Assembly (NCBI RefSeq): GCF_040412425.1
Contig: NC_089749.1
Location: forward strand, 9,787,162 to 9,851,161
Reading direction: 5' to 3'
Origin: Macrobrachium rosenbergii
Taxonomy: Eukaryota; Arthropoda; Malacostraca; Decapoda; Palaemonidae
Length of the DNA stretch: 64,000 nucleotides
Positions within the stretch are counted from its first letter, which is position 1. Every line of letters starts with the position of its first letter. Position numbers and translations under genes: made by a program. The notes under the pieces were generated by a model. That model made no database searches. It worked only from the letters and a program-made list of their open reading frames with translations, and was not told where the DNA came from. Positions 13,180 to 25,000 of the stretch are shown piece by piece.

Positions 13180-13790
13180 TGAATATCCAGTGCAGGAAAA
13201 GTCTAAGATCTTAGCATTTTTTCTCAGTTTTTCCAGGTTGAATGCAAAGGCACCAGAAATTGAAGTGATTACTGGTGAAATGTTGTAGTATCTGGATAAG
13301 AGAAAGCTTCCAAAGTAATGGATGAGAGAAGTGACTATTCTGTTATATGAGGAGGAAGGTGATCAGAGGAGAGTGTAAAAATTTACGGAGCATGAGAGTA
13401 ATTAAGCAAACCTCATAAAGTTTATGATTGCATTTGGACTACGAGAGCAAGACAGATAATGCATGGACTAATAAGAGGAGCATTGTAGGTGAGTTTATCC
13501 TTGGAAGAGTGTGAATAGATAGTGTGCATTAAAAAGAAAGAGTAATGAAAAACAACTGTGCATGGGTATAAAGAAATGCAAATATGAAGAAATTGCAGCC
13601 TGGAGAAATGGCAAAAGTTTTAGTTACAGAATTGTGAGGTAAATAAGGGGGTGTGAATGGACCGTTGAACAGCGGATGTTTGTTGATAACATTGTGTTGG
13701 CTGATGATAACGAAAAGAAGCTGCAGTAACTGGCAGGAGTTTGAAAATCGTACCAAGGGGAGAAAGTTGGAAGTTGGTGCATAGGTTTGT
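13180..13790 (+). pseudogene. Decayed LINE reverse-transcriptase fragment
   Basis: Broken reading frames on the + strand resemble the middle of a non-LTR reverse transcriptase. Around 13670-13730 the translation reads FVDNIVLADDNEKKLQ followed by a stop. This looks like a degenerate form of the catalytic F/Y-A-D-D box and the residues after it, with the box now F-V-D-N. Upstream pieces such as KVYDCIW and RQIMHGLIRGAL fit the usual RT order. Stops and frameshifts throughout show it is dead. The family assignment is by motif only. Confidence 0.6.
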
Positions 13791-13811
13791 ACACATCTCA
13801 CTCTACTAATG

Positions 13812-13879
13812 GTAGCCCATATTTCATCTGATTTCGCTTCATATTAGTAGCCCATATTCCATCTGAATTCACTTCATAT
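13812..13879. repeat. 35-bp tandem duplication
   Basis: Two adjacent diverged copies of a unit beginning GTAGCCCATATT, period 35 bp. Confidence 0.8.
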
Positions 13880-14534
13880 GCTATCCTTAAATCCTCCTTA
13901 TTAAGCTCATTTGATTACCCTTACAGCCACATTGTCACGGCCGCCTCTACAACTTGGACTTCCATCACCTTCCACTTCAAAGAAACAATGATCAAACACA
14001 CCTCCAGCCACTCCTCTCCATACCATCAATCCAGCAACTTGCTCGTAGATCTACACATTAACTAACTTTCCTCCATCTCTTTCCCAAGAATACCTATGAA
14101 TATATGTATCTGGAAACTATTTGTTTTCTACAACAAAGTCCCTTTTCAAATGCATTTCCACAATCTTGATTCTCATTTGCTCCACGAACTCCATATCTGT
14201 CTTGATTGCCATCTGTCAGTCAACTACCTTTGCATTTAAATAACTCGGCTCAAGCACCCTTCTGTATGGTTATTTATTGAAATTATTCGTACTTTATTCT
14301 TATGTTTCTTCATGAACAAACTTAACTAAATCTAGGCGTTTTAGGTTCTCTTTAGTGTTTGTGTATTCGTCCATGAATTATGACCCAATTCACCCGTATA
14401 ATTGATTGATTGATTGATGCATATTAACTGGCGTAGAACAGCTATAGTCATTGACATGCATATTCAACAAATGTAAATGCATTCACCAATGTACATTCAT
14501 AAGTTAATTCGATATTAACATTTAACACATTGTC

Positions 14535-14626
14535 CCATAATTCTAAAGAAACTTGAATTTCAAGTCAATGGCTCCTGAGGTCTTGTTCCACATGAATAGG
14601 GTTCATCTTCTGAATTACATAGATCT
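14535..14626 (+). repeat. Interspersed repeat, copy 1 (related to about 60560)
   Basis: The motifs GAATTTCAAGTCA, CTTGTTCCA and GAATAGGGTTCATCTTCTGA occur in the same order and spacing as at 60578-60640. This copy lacks the (AAT)n tail found there. I recall this as a frequent decapod repeat, but that is memory only. Confidence 0.75.
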
Positions 14627-14879
14627 TGTAAATTGTTCAAGTCACTTCAAAAATTCGGCGACGTGGCATCGTCGCGGAAGTCATCTTCCTCCTCCTCCTA
14701 CAGCGAGGAAGCCGGACTTCGTCAGCCGGGGCTATGTAATCCTTTGCCCTTTCATTCCTCCCGAGTAGTGTGGGCGACGGGAGAGAGAGAGAGAGAGACC
14801 ATATCTGTTAACATTAGGAACCCCCTGTGCGTATTTTAGCAATCATGGCTGTACCCATACATCGGAGTAGTCGACAACA

Positions 14880-15100
14880 ATTCGCCAACACAGCCTAGCA
14901 ACTTTTTAACGCGTCTTGCCTAACGGTTAAATGTCTGGTTAAGAATGACAGTCACATAGCGCCGTCACAGTATGTGGGAGTGCCTTGGCGAGTGGCACGT
15001 CAGTGACGTCACGGCTCGTTTTAAACCTTGCGTCTTTTGGGGTCTGGATTTCTTAAGCAAACCGGCTCATATAAGTCATGGAATCGTAAGTAAGCATCCT
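14880..15100. promoter_or_regulatory. CpG-containing segment with a full CRE palindrome
   Basis: The segment contains TGACGTCA at about 15003-15010, the full CREB/ATF site, preceded by CACGTCAG. Local CpG frequency is higher than in the flanks, and CATATAAG lies about 60 bp further on. No transcript could be assigned on either strand. This may be an unannotated promoter or chance. Confidence 0.3.
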
Positions 15101-16560
15101 CCCATTGACAATATCTTCGTGACAAATACTTACGTTGCTCAGGTTATTACGAGAAGCAATTTTCAATTGATAGGACACAAACGTTCAAGAACCCGCAGAT
15201 CTGAAACGTTCGTAGAGTGATCGGAATGCATGACGTTGCTAATGTATTACAAACAAAACAAACGACCTGTGGTGACTGGTCTAGCAAATGTGACCCAAAA
15301 GAAATTGTAGTCGTCCAATTACCGTTTCCATAATGCAAATAATCATCAATCAGCGTTTTTCCAAAGGAAATTTCAGCTTTATTTCTGATACCTTAAAAAA
15401 AAAGCCATTTGTACAAGTCGATGGCAACGTACAAATAAATTCACTCATCCCGTCACTCGAGTGATGAACACAGCGGGAAAGAATTCCTGAAACTTGCCCC
15501 GGAGAAACGGGACATTCTGCATTCCCGGGACTTCAGCCTAGCAGCAGTTGACCACAACGAAACCTTTTTGTTTTTCTTCTTTTTCAAAGTAAAAAAAAAA
15601 AACTTATTAATCGCTTTTAACTCGTATCTTGACTCTGCCACAGTTTTCTGTAATGTGACCGAATTTGTTCATTTCATTGTAAAAGTGTTTTCATGTCCAA
15701 CTTCTGCTGTTTTAGATTTTTTTAATTACAATTCACCACCTACTTGTTATAGTCACAGTCCGGTGATTCCCTCGTCTCGTTGCAACGCCCTGCTGCTTGC
15801 AACACACTCCTTTGGTATGTTGCAAAAGTTTCATTAACTATGAAAGTAGCTACTGTGATCTATAAACAGAAGAATTATGTTGATCAAGCTTATCTGAGGG
15901 AAAAAAAAGACCAATGGAAACGATTGATTGATTTAGACTAGCTTTGTCCCAAATTGAGCTGTGCACTATATGTTGAAAAATACGGAGACCATTTCACTAT
16001 ATCAACACGCAAATGCAAGTTGGTGATTGCAAGCTGCTAACTCACCCCCTCCCCCCATAGTCGGCAACAAACTGCTTAGGTGGGCTGTCAACTTGGCTAT
16101 AAAGAGAGAAAGGGGAGGCATTCATTTTATGGCTCTTGGGTTCCTGGCCTCTAGACTTTAAGGCTAATCATGCAAGTCATTTGGAACTTTATGAGTGTTA
16201 GTGATGATATTTGATTTACTCAGTTTTCATGGCCGTATAATTGAGTCGAGTTCAGCCACTGCTAGACTGATTGCTCAAACGAAAGTCTATATTTTGGGCA
16301 TTCCTTATGTCTGTCATACACTCTTTACATAAATAGGTGAACTATTTTTTTTTTTAATTATTGAAAACGAGGTACTAAACAAGGCATAATCATCCATTGC
16401 TCTAATTTTTTTTCTTATTTAATCGATCACATGCGACAGAATTCAAAATCATCCGATCCCATTATCGCAGGGAATGTGAGACTTGCAGCCTTTATCACTA
16501 ATCCACGGGTCCTCATTGATATCAGTGGTCATGTGAACAAGCAAATTATGATCTTGCTTA
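15101..16560. other. Unassigned sequence
   Basis: No gene or repeat was recognised. The ORFs near 15453-15840 overlap low-complexity T-rich and A-rich tracts and look accidental. Confidence 0.4.
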
Positions 16561-16639
16561 CGGAGCGGTCGATAGGAAAGCTATTCAGAGTAAGATAGCG
16601 GCTAAGTAACGGTTTTAAACCATTTTTGTAGTTCGGTTT

Positions 16640-16886
16640 TCAAAGCTCTCACGTGATTTGTCAAACCGCAATTTCTTAGGCTCGTTTTGAAGAAGAATCT
16701 TTGTTTACAAATGGAGCGGAACTGGCGAAAAAAAATCCAATTCAGCTGTTTATTAAGATGGCCTTATGCCAGCTCGGTCATCTACGAGTGGCTATTGAAA
16801 TTCCTCTCCTTGTTTTGGGGAATTCTTTATCAGATTGTGCCAGATCTCGCTATCTTATCGACGAATACCTGTCTCGTTTCTTTTGG
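16640..16886 (+). other. Candidate first exon with E-box promoter (orphan)
   Basis: A CACGTG E-box (in CTCACGTGATTT at about 16647) precedes ATG 16711 in a strong context (ACAAATGG). The frame stays open for more than 55 codons and includes a hydrophobic stretch (YEWLLKFLSLFWGILYQI) up to a strong donor GTAAGTAT at 16887. A second frame through the same segment is also open and looks protein-like. No matching downstream exon was found, so this may be the first exon of an unseen gene or a chance ORF. Confidence 0.28.
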
Positions 16887-18005
16887 TAAGTATCAGCGAG
16901 CAAGTCACTAATTTCGTTCCGTTTTACCGGGTTTTTGTTTCAAATCGGCTAAGTTATGTTATTTTTTTCTGTAATAAAATGTAAAGGTATTTTACCGACT
17001 CGATATTTTACTGTTATGATTCTTCGATGGTAAGAATTCACATTGGCCATTAGGCATTTGTACACTCCCTTATGCAAATTAATACCTGATGGACTACAGC
17101 TATGCTGCTGAAATCTGAAACACTAATTCTGAAATGAATAAATTCTTCAGTGTAGCTGCAGGAGTAAAAAGCAACCGTACTTGGTAACATAGGCGCATGG
17201 TCCCCTCCTCACTAGACATTACAGAGGAAGACAAACAAAATGAACTACGGCAATTAAACATTGTTACGCAATGTCGAGAAGTAAATAATACTGACATTGA
17301 CGCATGAAGACGACCACTGGGAAATGATTAAGACTGACACTGACAGCAAAAGAAAGAAAGAAAATGGGAGGCAGAGGAAAGAAGATAGAGAGAAAAAAAA
17401 CGTACTGCGTCATGAAAACGTTTTCAGGGAGATTTTTTTTTCAAGAGCAACCCTCTCCACTGCATCCCCCTCGCGAGTTACTCTCCCTCGCACATTTGAA
17501 GGGTGACTCCATTGAAGGCCGAGTTACAACTTGCTGCATCTCTCTCACTCGTCTCATTCCTACCCACTCACCAATGCAGATGTCTCCGGCACCCCCCGCC
17601 CCCCCACTCTACCCATCGTGCCATCCTCTGGCACCCATGGAACGAGAGGAATCAGCCGAGTCATGTAACATATTGCTTTAAGGTGACCGGAAATGCACTG
17701 GGAGGTAAAATTGATAGAGAGAGCCTATAGAGACGAAGGTCGGTCTAGACCAATGGTCAGTTGCTCCTAAACGCCATTGCTATGGTCTCGCTGACTCGCT
17801 TCTCGTTTCCTTACATTTTATAGGCCTATTATTCAGTTGTCCTTTTGGTTGATAGCCATTTAGGCTTGATATATTAGCGTACGTTTCGATAACGTGCTCC
17901 TTCTTTCTCTTGGTGGGTCTGGCTCTAGAAGGTGTCATCTACCGTTTTTAGCAATTGAAGGATAATTTTGCTAGCCCATAACTTCCTACCTGGTGGCGAC
18001 CCATC

Positions 18006-18120
<115 letters not shown>

Positions 18121-18322
18121 GTAAAAATAAGAATATGGCAAGTATAGGTGAGGAGTTAAATCTTTTGTTGATTTCCTGGATTCCTGTTTTTTCTTTTTTT
18201 AACATACAGTGTCTGTATTCTTTTCTGAGGAAGTTTCAGTAAGGATTTTAATGTCATTTCCTTATTGTTTCATGCAATAATGATAGTTAATTAGTTTATG
18301 ACTTCAATGTCATTTTTAATAG

Positions 18323-18360
18323 CTACACACGCACACACACAGAGAGAGAGAGAGAGAGAG
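18323..18360. repeat. Compound microsatellite (CA)n(GA)n
   Basis: An imperfect ACGCACACAC block is followed directly by a GA run. Confidence 0.95.
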
Positions 18361-18970
18361 ATTGGTTTAGGCTTATAAAACCACGTGTGTTTGTACTCGC
18401 AGTTTTGGTTAGTTAATTGTTACAATCCTACCAGATCTAGTTCCATGAAAGGCGAGAAACAGAATCAAAATAAAAGACGAAACTGCTCTGAGGCACAGTT
18501 TAGGGGACCCCAGTGCATCCTCCCTGCTTCTACTTACTGCAACTAGGCCATGTCTAGACAAAGGTCTAGACAGAGGCAGTAAGTTGTCGTTTGATTAAAT
18601 GGAAATATTTAAGTAATTATTTATTGGGAATTACGGTAAAACTCAAAACATGTCAGTTAGAAATTTCTTTATCATTGTTTTCAATCTCCTAGCCAGTTAA
18701 TTTCCTAGACCTGTGACGAATGATTCACAAATTACGACAGGCTTAACCAAAGGAGGTTTACACCGAAGCTATATGGCTGACTAATGTCAGCAAAAAATAA
18801 TAATAATGGTTGGTTATTTAACAGGAATAAATCAAAATCTATTTGTGAAAATATCAGGAATTTAGTATCGACGAGGAAAAAAAATGTGTTGGTGAATGGA
18901 CGGTCATTCTTTTACGAGGTATGTACATTTTTTTAACATTAACCTCCCAGCCCGAGAAGAACCCTAAAAG

Positions 18971-19012
18971 GGTTCAGAGGTCTGGTTAAATAAATCATTT
19001 ATAACTAACTTC
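18971..19012 (+). repeat. Interspersed repeat shared with 43493-43537
   Basis: GTTCAGAGGTCTGGTTAAA and AATCATTTATAACTAACT occur here and at 43493-43537 with one base difference, in the same orientation. The full element borders are unclear. Confidence 0.7.
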
Positions 19013-19718
19013 AACATTAACTGAACAAGTTAATCAACTGATCAGATTTTTTCCAATATACTAACAACATGGCGTCATTAAAAATGAAAATATCAATGTG
19101 TGCATAACTTCAGACTTAAATTTTTACATTAAAAATTCTGGCTTGATATAAGTATTTTATTTTTTATTTAAATGGACTCGAAACTGACAAACCCGACCCA
19201 GTGAAGGAACATCATCAAAGATTGAGGAGCCAAAGAAGAAGCCGAATTCCAGAATCTTAAACGATTATATTTGTAATCATGACAGTCCTTTTGGTAAGCA
19301 CAGATGTTCTACTCTGATTATGACAGTTGTAAACGCACGCACCCCACGCTGATGGCGGTGAACTTAACGGCTATACGAGTTAGTTCCCTTTCGTCATCTG
19401 TTAACTGGTTTTCCAAATTTTCTGCAAGATTTGGGTTAATTTCTCGTTGTAGCATTCTGATAAAACTGCCAAATATAGAAATATCCATTTTTATTGCCGT
19501 CAGACTATTTTATGAGATAATTAGTAAAACAAAATGTTGAATATATAGATATTCTGAATATCCATTTATTGCCGGGTCCATTTTATCTTGCACAAGCTGA
19601 ATATATAGATAGGAATATATATATTATCTGCCCACACATTGCACAAACCGAACATAGTCACATTTATTTGTTAAGTCAGTAAGCAGAACGACTTATATTC
19701 CAAATGAAAGACGGGCAT

Positions 19719-20042
19719 TCACATATCAAAAACTCCTGTCTCCAAAAAGCCATGACATTTCTTGCAAGAAATCACACTTGGTACTAAAATGTTCACGGTC
19801 AGGTTCTTGCGGCCGAAGGGACGACACACGTCCTTGGGTCCTGGTTTCAACGTTCCTGGGCCTCTGTCAATGACATCATCAACTAGACGGTCGAGTGAGG
19901 ACCACATTGGAATACCAAACAACGATGTATTCTGCCAGAAATGAGATATTGTGTCGTGATTTAGTTTGCTGTGGGTTTTATTGGGAAAATGAGCATTTAA
20001 GACAAATGTTAAACTGAATTTCTCAGTTGCTGGGTTCGTAGT
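19719..20042 (-). CDS. Unidentified ORF or exon, 107 codons open to a stop
   Basis: The frame on the minus strand is open from just after a TGA (20045-20043) to the TGA at 19719-19721, 107 codons. The first ATG is well inside. Its translation has balanced amino-acid use (for example WQNTSLFGIPMWSSLDRLVD and KDVCRPFGRKNLTVNIL) and two close Cys near the end (CKKC). A plausible splice acceptor (CGAACCCAG) lies near its left edge at about 20027, so it could be a last exon. I do not recognise the family. It could be a host exon or a fragment of a mobile or viral element. Confidence 0.35.
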   Translation of the reverse strand, partial: TTNPATEKFSLTFVLNAHFPNKTHSKLNHDTISHFWQNTSLFGIPMWSSLDRLVDDVIDRGPGTLKPGPKDVCRPFGRKNLTVNILVPSVISCKKCHGFLETGVFDM

Positions 20043-20364
20043 TCAGGATTTGAACAGCAAAATTTACGCCAAGCTAGTTCCGGCTGTGGTTAGTACTAAG
20101 CTACGGTCCCGCCACGATTCTCGTCCAGGCCCTAGTAAACTGATAAAAAAATACTAGTGATTTTCTCCTTTCGCCAATCTCGATACTTCATTCGACTCAG
20201 GACACCCAAAAGAAAGGGACGGAATGAATGTCACTACACTAATCTTTCTTCTACATTAATCTTTATTCTGCACGGTGCTTCTCTCTCTTCAAGGGCACCA
20301 AGCATACGAGTTTCTGCATTGAAACCCGTGTGTTATGTTGCAGGCATACTCGGTTGTCTCACGT

Positions 20365-20367
<3 letters not shown>

Positions 20368-20422
<55 letters not shown>

Positions 20423-20434
20423 CGAGAGAGAGAG
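20368..20434. repeat. Compound microsatellite (TA)n(TG)n(GA)n
   Basis: Runs of TA, TG and GA dinucleotides sit back to back. Confidence 0.96.
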
Positions 20435-21568
20435 AATCTGCATTATATATATAAAGTGCTGGAAGATACGAAAATGATAATAAAATGCTTTACAGCTCTT
20501 ATAAATATTAGGTTGTATGGTGTTATCCTCTAAATGGCAATATGTATACAGTTTTATTCATGGCTCAAATTCACACCAGCTAAAGGGAAAAAATCACATC
20601 AAGGGCAATGTTTCTAGACATCTAGGATGAAGAGGAAAATGGAGAATCCCATAAGATATTACATACATTAAATAAATAATGTCTGACACATGAATCAGCA
20701 TTTGCTATAACTGTAAATATTATGAATCACTGATGGGTCCCTTATTTACATCAAGAACCGTCATGAAGCTTCTAATCTTACTATTTATGTAAAACTAGTA
20801 TTAAAAATGGCAAATACTCATTTCATCGACTAGAAAAATCACGTCCACATCGTCATACAGGGGTTTCCAGAATATGGTTTAGGGCGCATGTTTGAAACGA
20901 GAAGAATTTGAGCTTTAATTCGCCCTTGTAGCATCGGGATAACCGTAAGTATTACAGGTTAACCTTCATCTGTCGTATTTTCACGATATTCGGAAGATAA
21001 CTCATAACAGGCAAATCACAGCGTACCCTGTATCTGTGGCGGTAATCGGTAATTTTAGATCCTTTTTTTTGTATCCTATTATTTTGTGGGGGGTTTGAGC
21101 TCTCTTGTCTGCGTCGGTTTCTATTGATTAAACCGGGCAAGGAACTCTCCGTTTTAATATTTCTTTGTTGATGCTGTTTTCCTGATTTTTGAGGTAAGTA
21201 CCAGGCCCAGGTTCCAGAATTAGCAGGTACAAAGACATGGCTTTGCGTTCGTTCTCATTGCGTAGGGCTGAAGGGTCAAAATGTACATGCCACAAGGAAA
21301 CCATCTTTATAGAATGGCGTCATAGGTGTGGGATTGGTGACTCGCACATCAATTCCTCGGCTATTTTCGGGACATGATCTCAACTCTACGAAAGTACAGC
21401 CTGACGGTTGTATCGGCGGACATGATTCCCATTCATTACACGCACTCGGCGTGTGCAAATCGCGAGTTTTCTATTTTTCTTTTAATTTCAAAGTATTTAC
21501 CTAGCTACAGAGGGAGAAGGGTTAGTACGCCATTTTGGATCGTGCGTGAGGGGGACAGAGAGGCGACC

Positions 21569-21637
21569 ATGAACCTCGCCTCCACCAAAGTCTTCTTACT
21601 CTTCTCCCTCATACCGGTCATCCCCACATCAGGACGA
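21569..21637 (+). other. Candidate signal-peptide-coding first exon (orphan)
   Basis: ATG 21569 in a good context (GCGACCATGA) opens 23 codons reading MNLASTKVFLLFSLIPVIPT and on to a GTGAGC donor at 21638, in phase 0. The peptide looks like a secretory signal. A YY1-like site lies about 40 bp upstream. It cannot be an alternative coding start of the SWIB gene, whose next exon needs phase 1. No partner exon was found. It could be an upstream ORF in a longer SWIB-gene leader. Confidence 0.28.
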
Positions 21638-22078
21638 GTGAGCGGTTCACGTGGCAACGTTGTAAATCCTCCATGGAAAGCGGGAAGACCCCACCAAATT
21701 TATAAGTTGGTACATCGCCCACACTTACAATATGCACTATTTTAGGCTGTTTAGGGTATTAATGAAGTCGAATCGACGCTATTTCGAAACCATGGACGAA
21801 ATAAATCAGATTTATGATGTAAATTAACAACTCGACACGCGTAACGTCCTTATTTTCGCTATGATACAATTTGTTATTTTAATGGGAACTGGGACAAAAT
21901 ACGCAGTAAGTTATACGAAAGAAATATTATAAAATAGAGCAGGATAATATAAAGGACAACGTGGGAGAATAGGGCTCAAAAATAAGCGAAGCTGCAACAA
22001 GCGAAAACTTGAAGACTCCACCTGTTTAGATGGCTGGAGAGAGCGAAGACACTCACTATACTTACTTCACTTGAAACC

Positions 22079-25000
22079 ATGGTTTCGATCAGCCGAGAAA
22101 CCCTCAAGAGCGAAATCGCCCGTGAGTATTTACCCGACGATCTTTTAGACTTTGATTTTGCACCAGACTTATATACGTTGGTGCCCCGACAGCCATGGAC
22201 ATTGTTGGTTTTGGGTAATTATTAGGAGACTTTAGATAGAAAAGGGCTCCCGAGGAGATGGGAGTGTTGTTATGTCTCGTGCATTGCGGTGTTGCCGTTA
22301 CCGGCGTGTGTAAGGCCTTAGGTGTAAACGTCCTTCCTTCTCCTGACGGAGGAAAATAATTTGTAAATGTGAGACTCGAATTTCGAAGGCGGCAGATGTA
22401 GGGAGTGAGATGATGGGGAGGGAACAGGGATGGAATGGGCAGTCCATGGAGGGGGATGGAGCTGAAGGGGAGAGCAAAATATCTAGAAAAGAGCAGATTA
22501 TGTGCTTCGTAGTGTAAGATTTCTAAAGGGCAGGGCATCAGGGGAGGGTATAAAGCATGCGTATGTCCAAAATTTTAAGGTAGTTCAAGCCAGGGAAAAA
22601 CTATCGAATCTTTACCCCAGGTGGTTTAACAATTCAAGTTCGTGCGTAGTGTAATCGCTTGATACTTCGACAATCTTGATTTCCGGTCATGTATGTGGAA
22701 ATACCCGATTTTCGGGCAGAAATGCCCAGAAGAATCGAGTATTCTGTCCCATGCATTTGCGGTGTTGCCGTACCTGCATGTGTAGGGTTGAATGTTTACA
22801 AAGACAGTGGTGCCACATGTTGCTACGTTGCCACATAGCAGCTATTGCTTGTTTCGTTGGAGGAGCGAAATTGTTTTAAGGGGGGGACCGGGATTTTGAA
22901 CGAAGAGGGGGGGATGTAGGGGAGAGAGAGAGACGGGGTGGAGGGAGGGACGCGGTGGGTGAGGGAGGGGGAGAGCAAAAGAGGGAGAGAGACAAGAGAG
23001 CGTCACTGTGGCCGCCCTTCTCCCCTGTTCCTCCGTACACGACGCTGTAAGTAACGCTCTTTTCAACTGCCTTTATTTTGCTTCAGAAAAGGTGTTTAAA
23101 CGGCATTTTTGTCCAGATGGACAGTTTTAATTACCGTGCGTTGATTTGCTGCGTTATTTGCTCGCATTTCCGTTTACTTTCTCCGAAATATCTAGTGGTA
23201 AAACGGGTCTCATATATTCCCTTGTCAGTTGGACCTTGCAGCGTCCCGCCTGAGAGTCTAGACCGGCATTTTGGTCTCTTCCACAGCAGCCCTCCCCAGC
23301 TCCGGTGACTAGTTCATTTTGTCCTTTGTTTTTCCGCCGTTTTGATCTATTTTGTCGAAATTCGTGGTCCTACGTGTCTCAAAACATCCTTTGAGAACCC
23401 GTTGACGGCAAATTTTCGTGGGATTTACTGGGAAGAAAATTTCAAAAAATGGAAGACAAGCGAGGCCATTCGAGATGGCCGTCTCCGTAGCGTCCTCTTG
23501 TTCACGGCACGATCATTTTCCACAATTAAAAATTTTCGCGTCTTTTGCCTCTCGTGCATTCGAATTTTCTTGTGGAAACCGGTGGATCAATCATCCGCGA
23601 GCACCGGGGGACGAAGAAATAAAGGGGAATGCGATTTTTGTGGGATATACGGCGTTAAATAAGAAATTTTTGCGTGGCGCTTGGGGATGCGACCTTATGC
23701 CGCCTGTGCAAGCAGCAACCCCAGCGACCCGTGACGAAGAATTTCGGAACGAAGCGAAACATTCTCACAAACGTGCGTAGAAGCCTTTGTCTTTCGCCGT
23801 GTAAGTGCCCTTTATTTTGACCATTTTGATACCCTGCCCCATAAATTGCTCGTAAATTGAAGATTTTAGTGAATTAAGCTCAAAATGCCTGTGTTTTGGG
23901 GGGTACTTTGTAAAAATTCAGGTGAACGATGGACTCTGGGAAACTCCGATAGAAGCCTTTGTCTTTCGCCCTCTAAAATGCCGTCATTTTGACAGTTTTC
24001 ACGCCCTGTGCATTAATTTGAAGTTAAATCGAAGAAATTAAAACCGTAAACGTTAAATGCCGAATTTTTGGGGGTACTTCGTAAAAATCCAGGTGAACGA
24101 TAGACTCTGGAAACTCCAACGGTTCTATTGTTCTGGCTTGATGCTCACTTCTTCTGGCTTCCCCCAAGCGCCTCTGAATAATTCTGTTTTTCTAAATTCG
24201 TGGAGCATCCCCTTTGCATTTCGTATTTTGGGGTCGATTTGAGTAAGATTGCGTCTTGTGGAAGATAATTTAGTTGATTTTCCGTCCCTAGAGAAGATTA
24301 CCTTAGGGTTGGGTGCGGTATTAGGGTACTTGTGGTCAGATTTCTTTTCTATCACGTAGGCAGCAGCCATGGTCTTAAAATAATTATTTGACCTTTTATG
24401 CGAGGTCATACCGAGTCTTTTGCTGTATTAAATGCTTTAGGAAGGTAAAATGGTTGTTCATAAAACAGGATTGTAAGATAGGCGAGCCAAATTGATGTAC
24501 TTGTCACTCCAAGCTAAATTTTGACAGAGTTCAGAGTTGTTGGTTAGTTGCATCTTGACCAAGATAAATGTGTGAAGATCACGTAAGTAGCCTAACCCAA
24601 GCTTACCCTATGTGGGCATAGTCCAGTGGCCCATGCTGATCAAAGTACAGGCCTGTTTTCTTATGGGGGGAGAAGAAAGGCTAGAGTAGCAAGTTTTAAT
24701 TTTTTGAAGTCCCCCAGCCAGTCTTAATTGTGTGAGCTAGTAAAAATGTGTATAAAGCTTCTATGATAAAATTTGACATGTGCTTCTTATTTTCTTTCAC
24801 TTGTATCTAATCAAGATAGTTAATTTCAGGACATAGAACAAAGAAATCATCATTATTTTTTGCAGAACAATTGTTTTCACTGGGTTTTTCCATTGAAAAT
24901 ACTTTAAAACGTCCAAGTCCCAAAAATTTTGAACGGGCTCGCCATCGTATTAGGCTTAGCCTAGATTATTTCCTCTTCGCAGTTTTATAGGTACATCAAC

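Larger units (their letters stand above)
21300..24200. promoter_or_regulatory. CpG-rich region around the start of the SWIB-domain gene
   Basis: CpG dinucleotides and G+C are much more frequent here than in the flanks. The region contains CGCCATTTTGG at about 21530, a YY1-like site, and surrounds the start codon at 22079. It is the likely promoter region of the SWIB gene. The transcription start cannot be placed from sequence alone. Confidence 0.5.

Noticed and set aside
17297..17730. Three overlapping ORFs rich in Arg, Lys, Pro and Ser
   Set aside because: They arise from purine-rich and CT-rich low-complexity sequence, with no motif.
22104..22538. 144-codon minus-strand ORF
   Set aside because: It overlaps the first SWIB exon and a G-rich segment; its Pro/Ser/Leu-rich translation is what such composition gives by chance.
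23342..23780. Two overlapping ORFs of 106 and 120 codons
   Set aside because: Long ORFs are expected in CpG-rich DNA; neither frame resembles a known domain, and both run into the duplicated noncoding unit.
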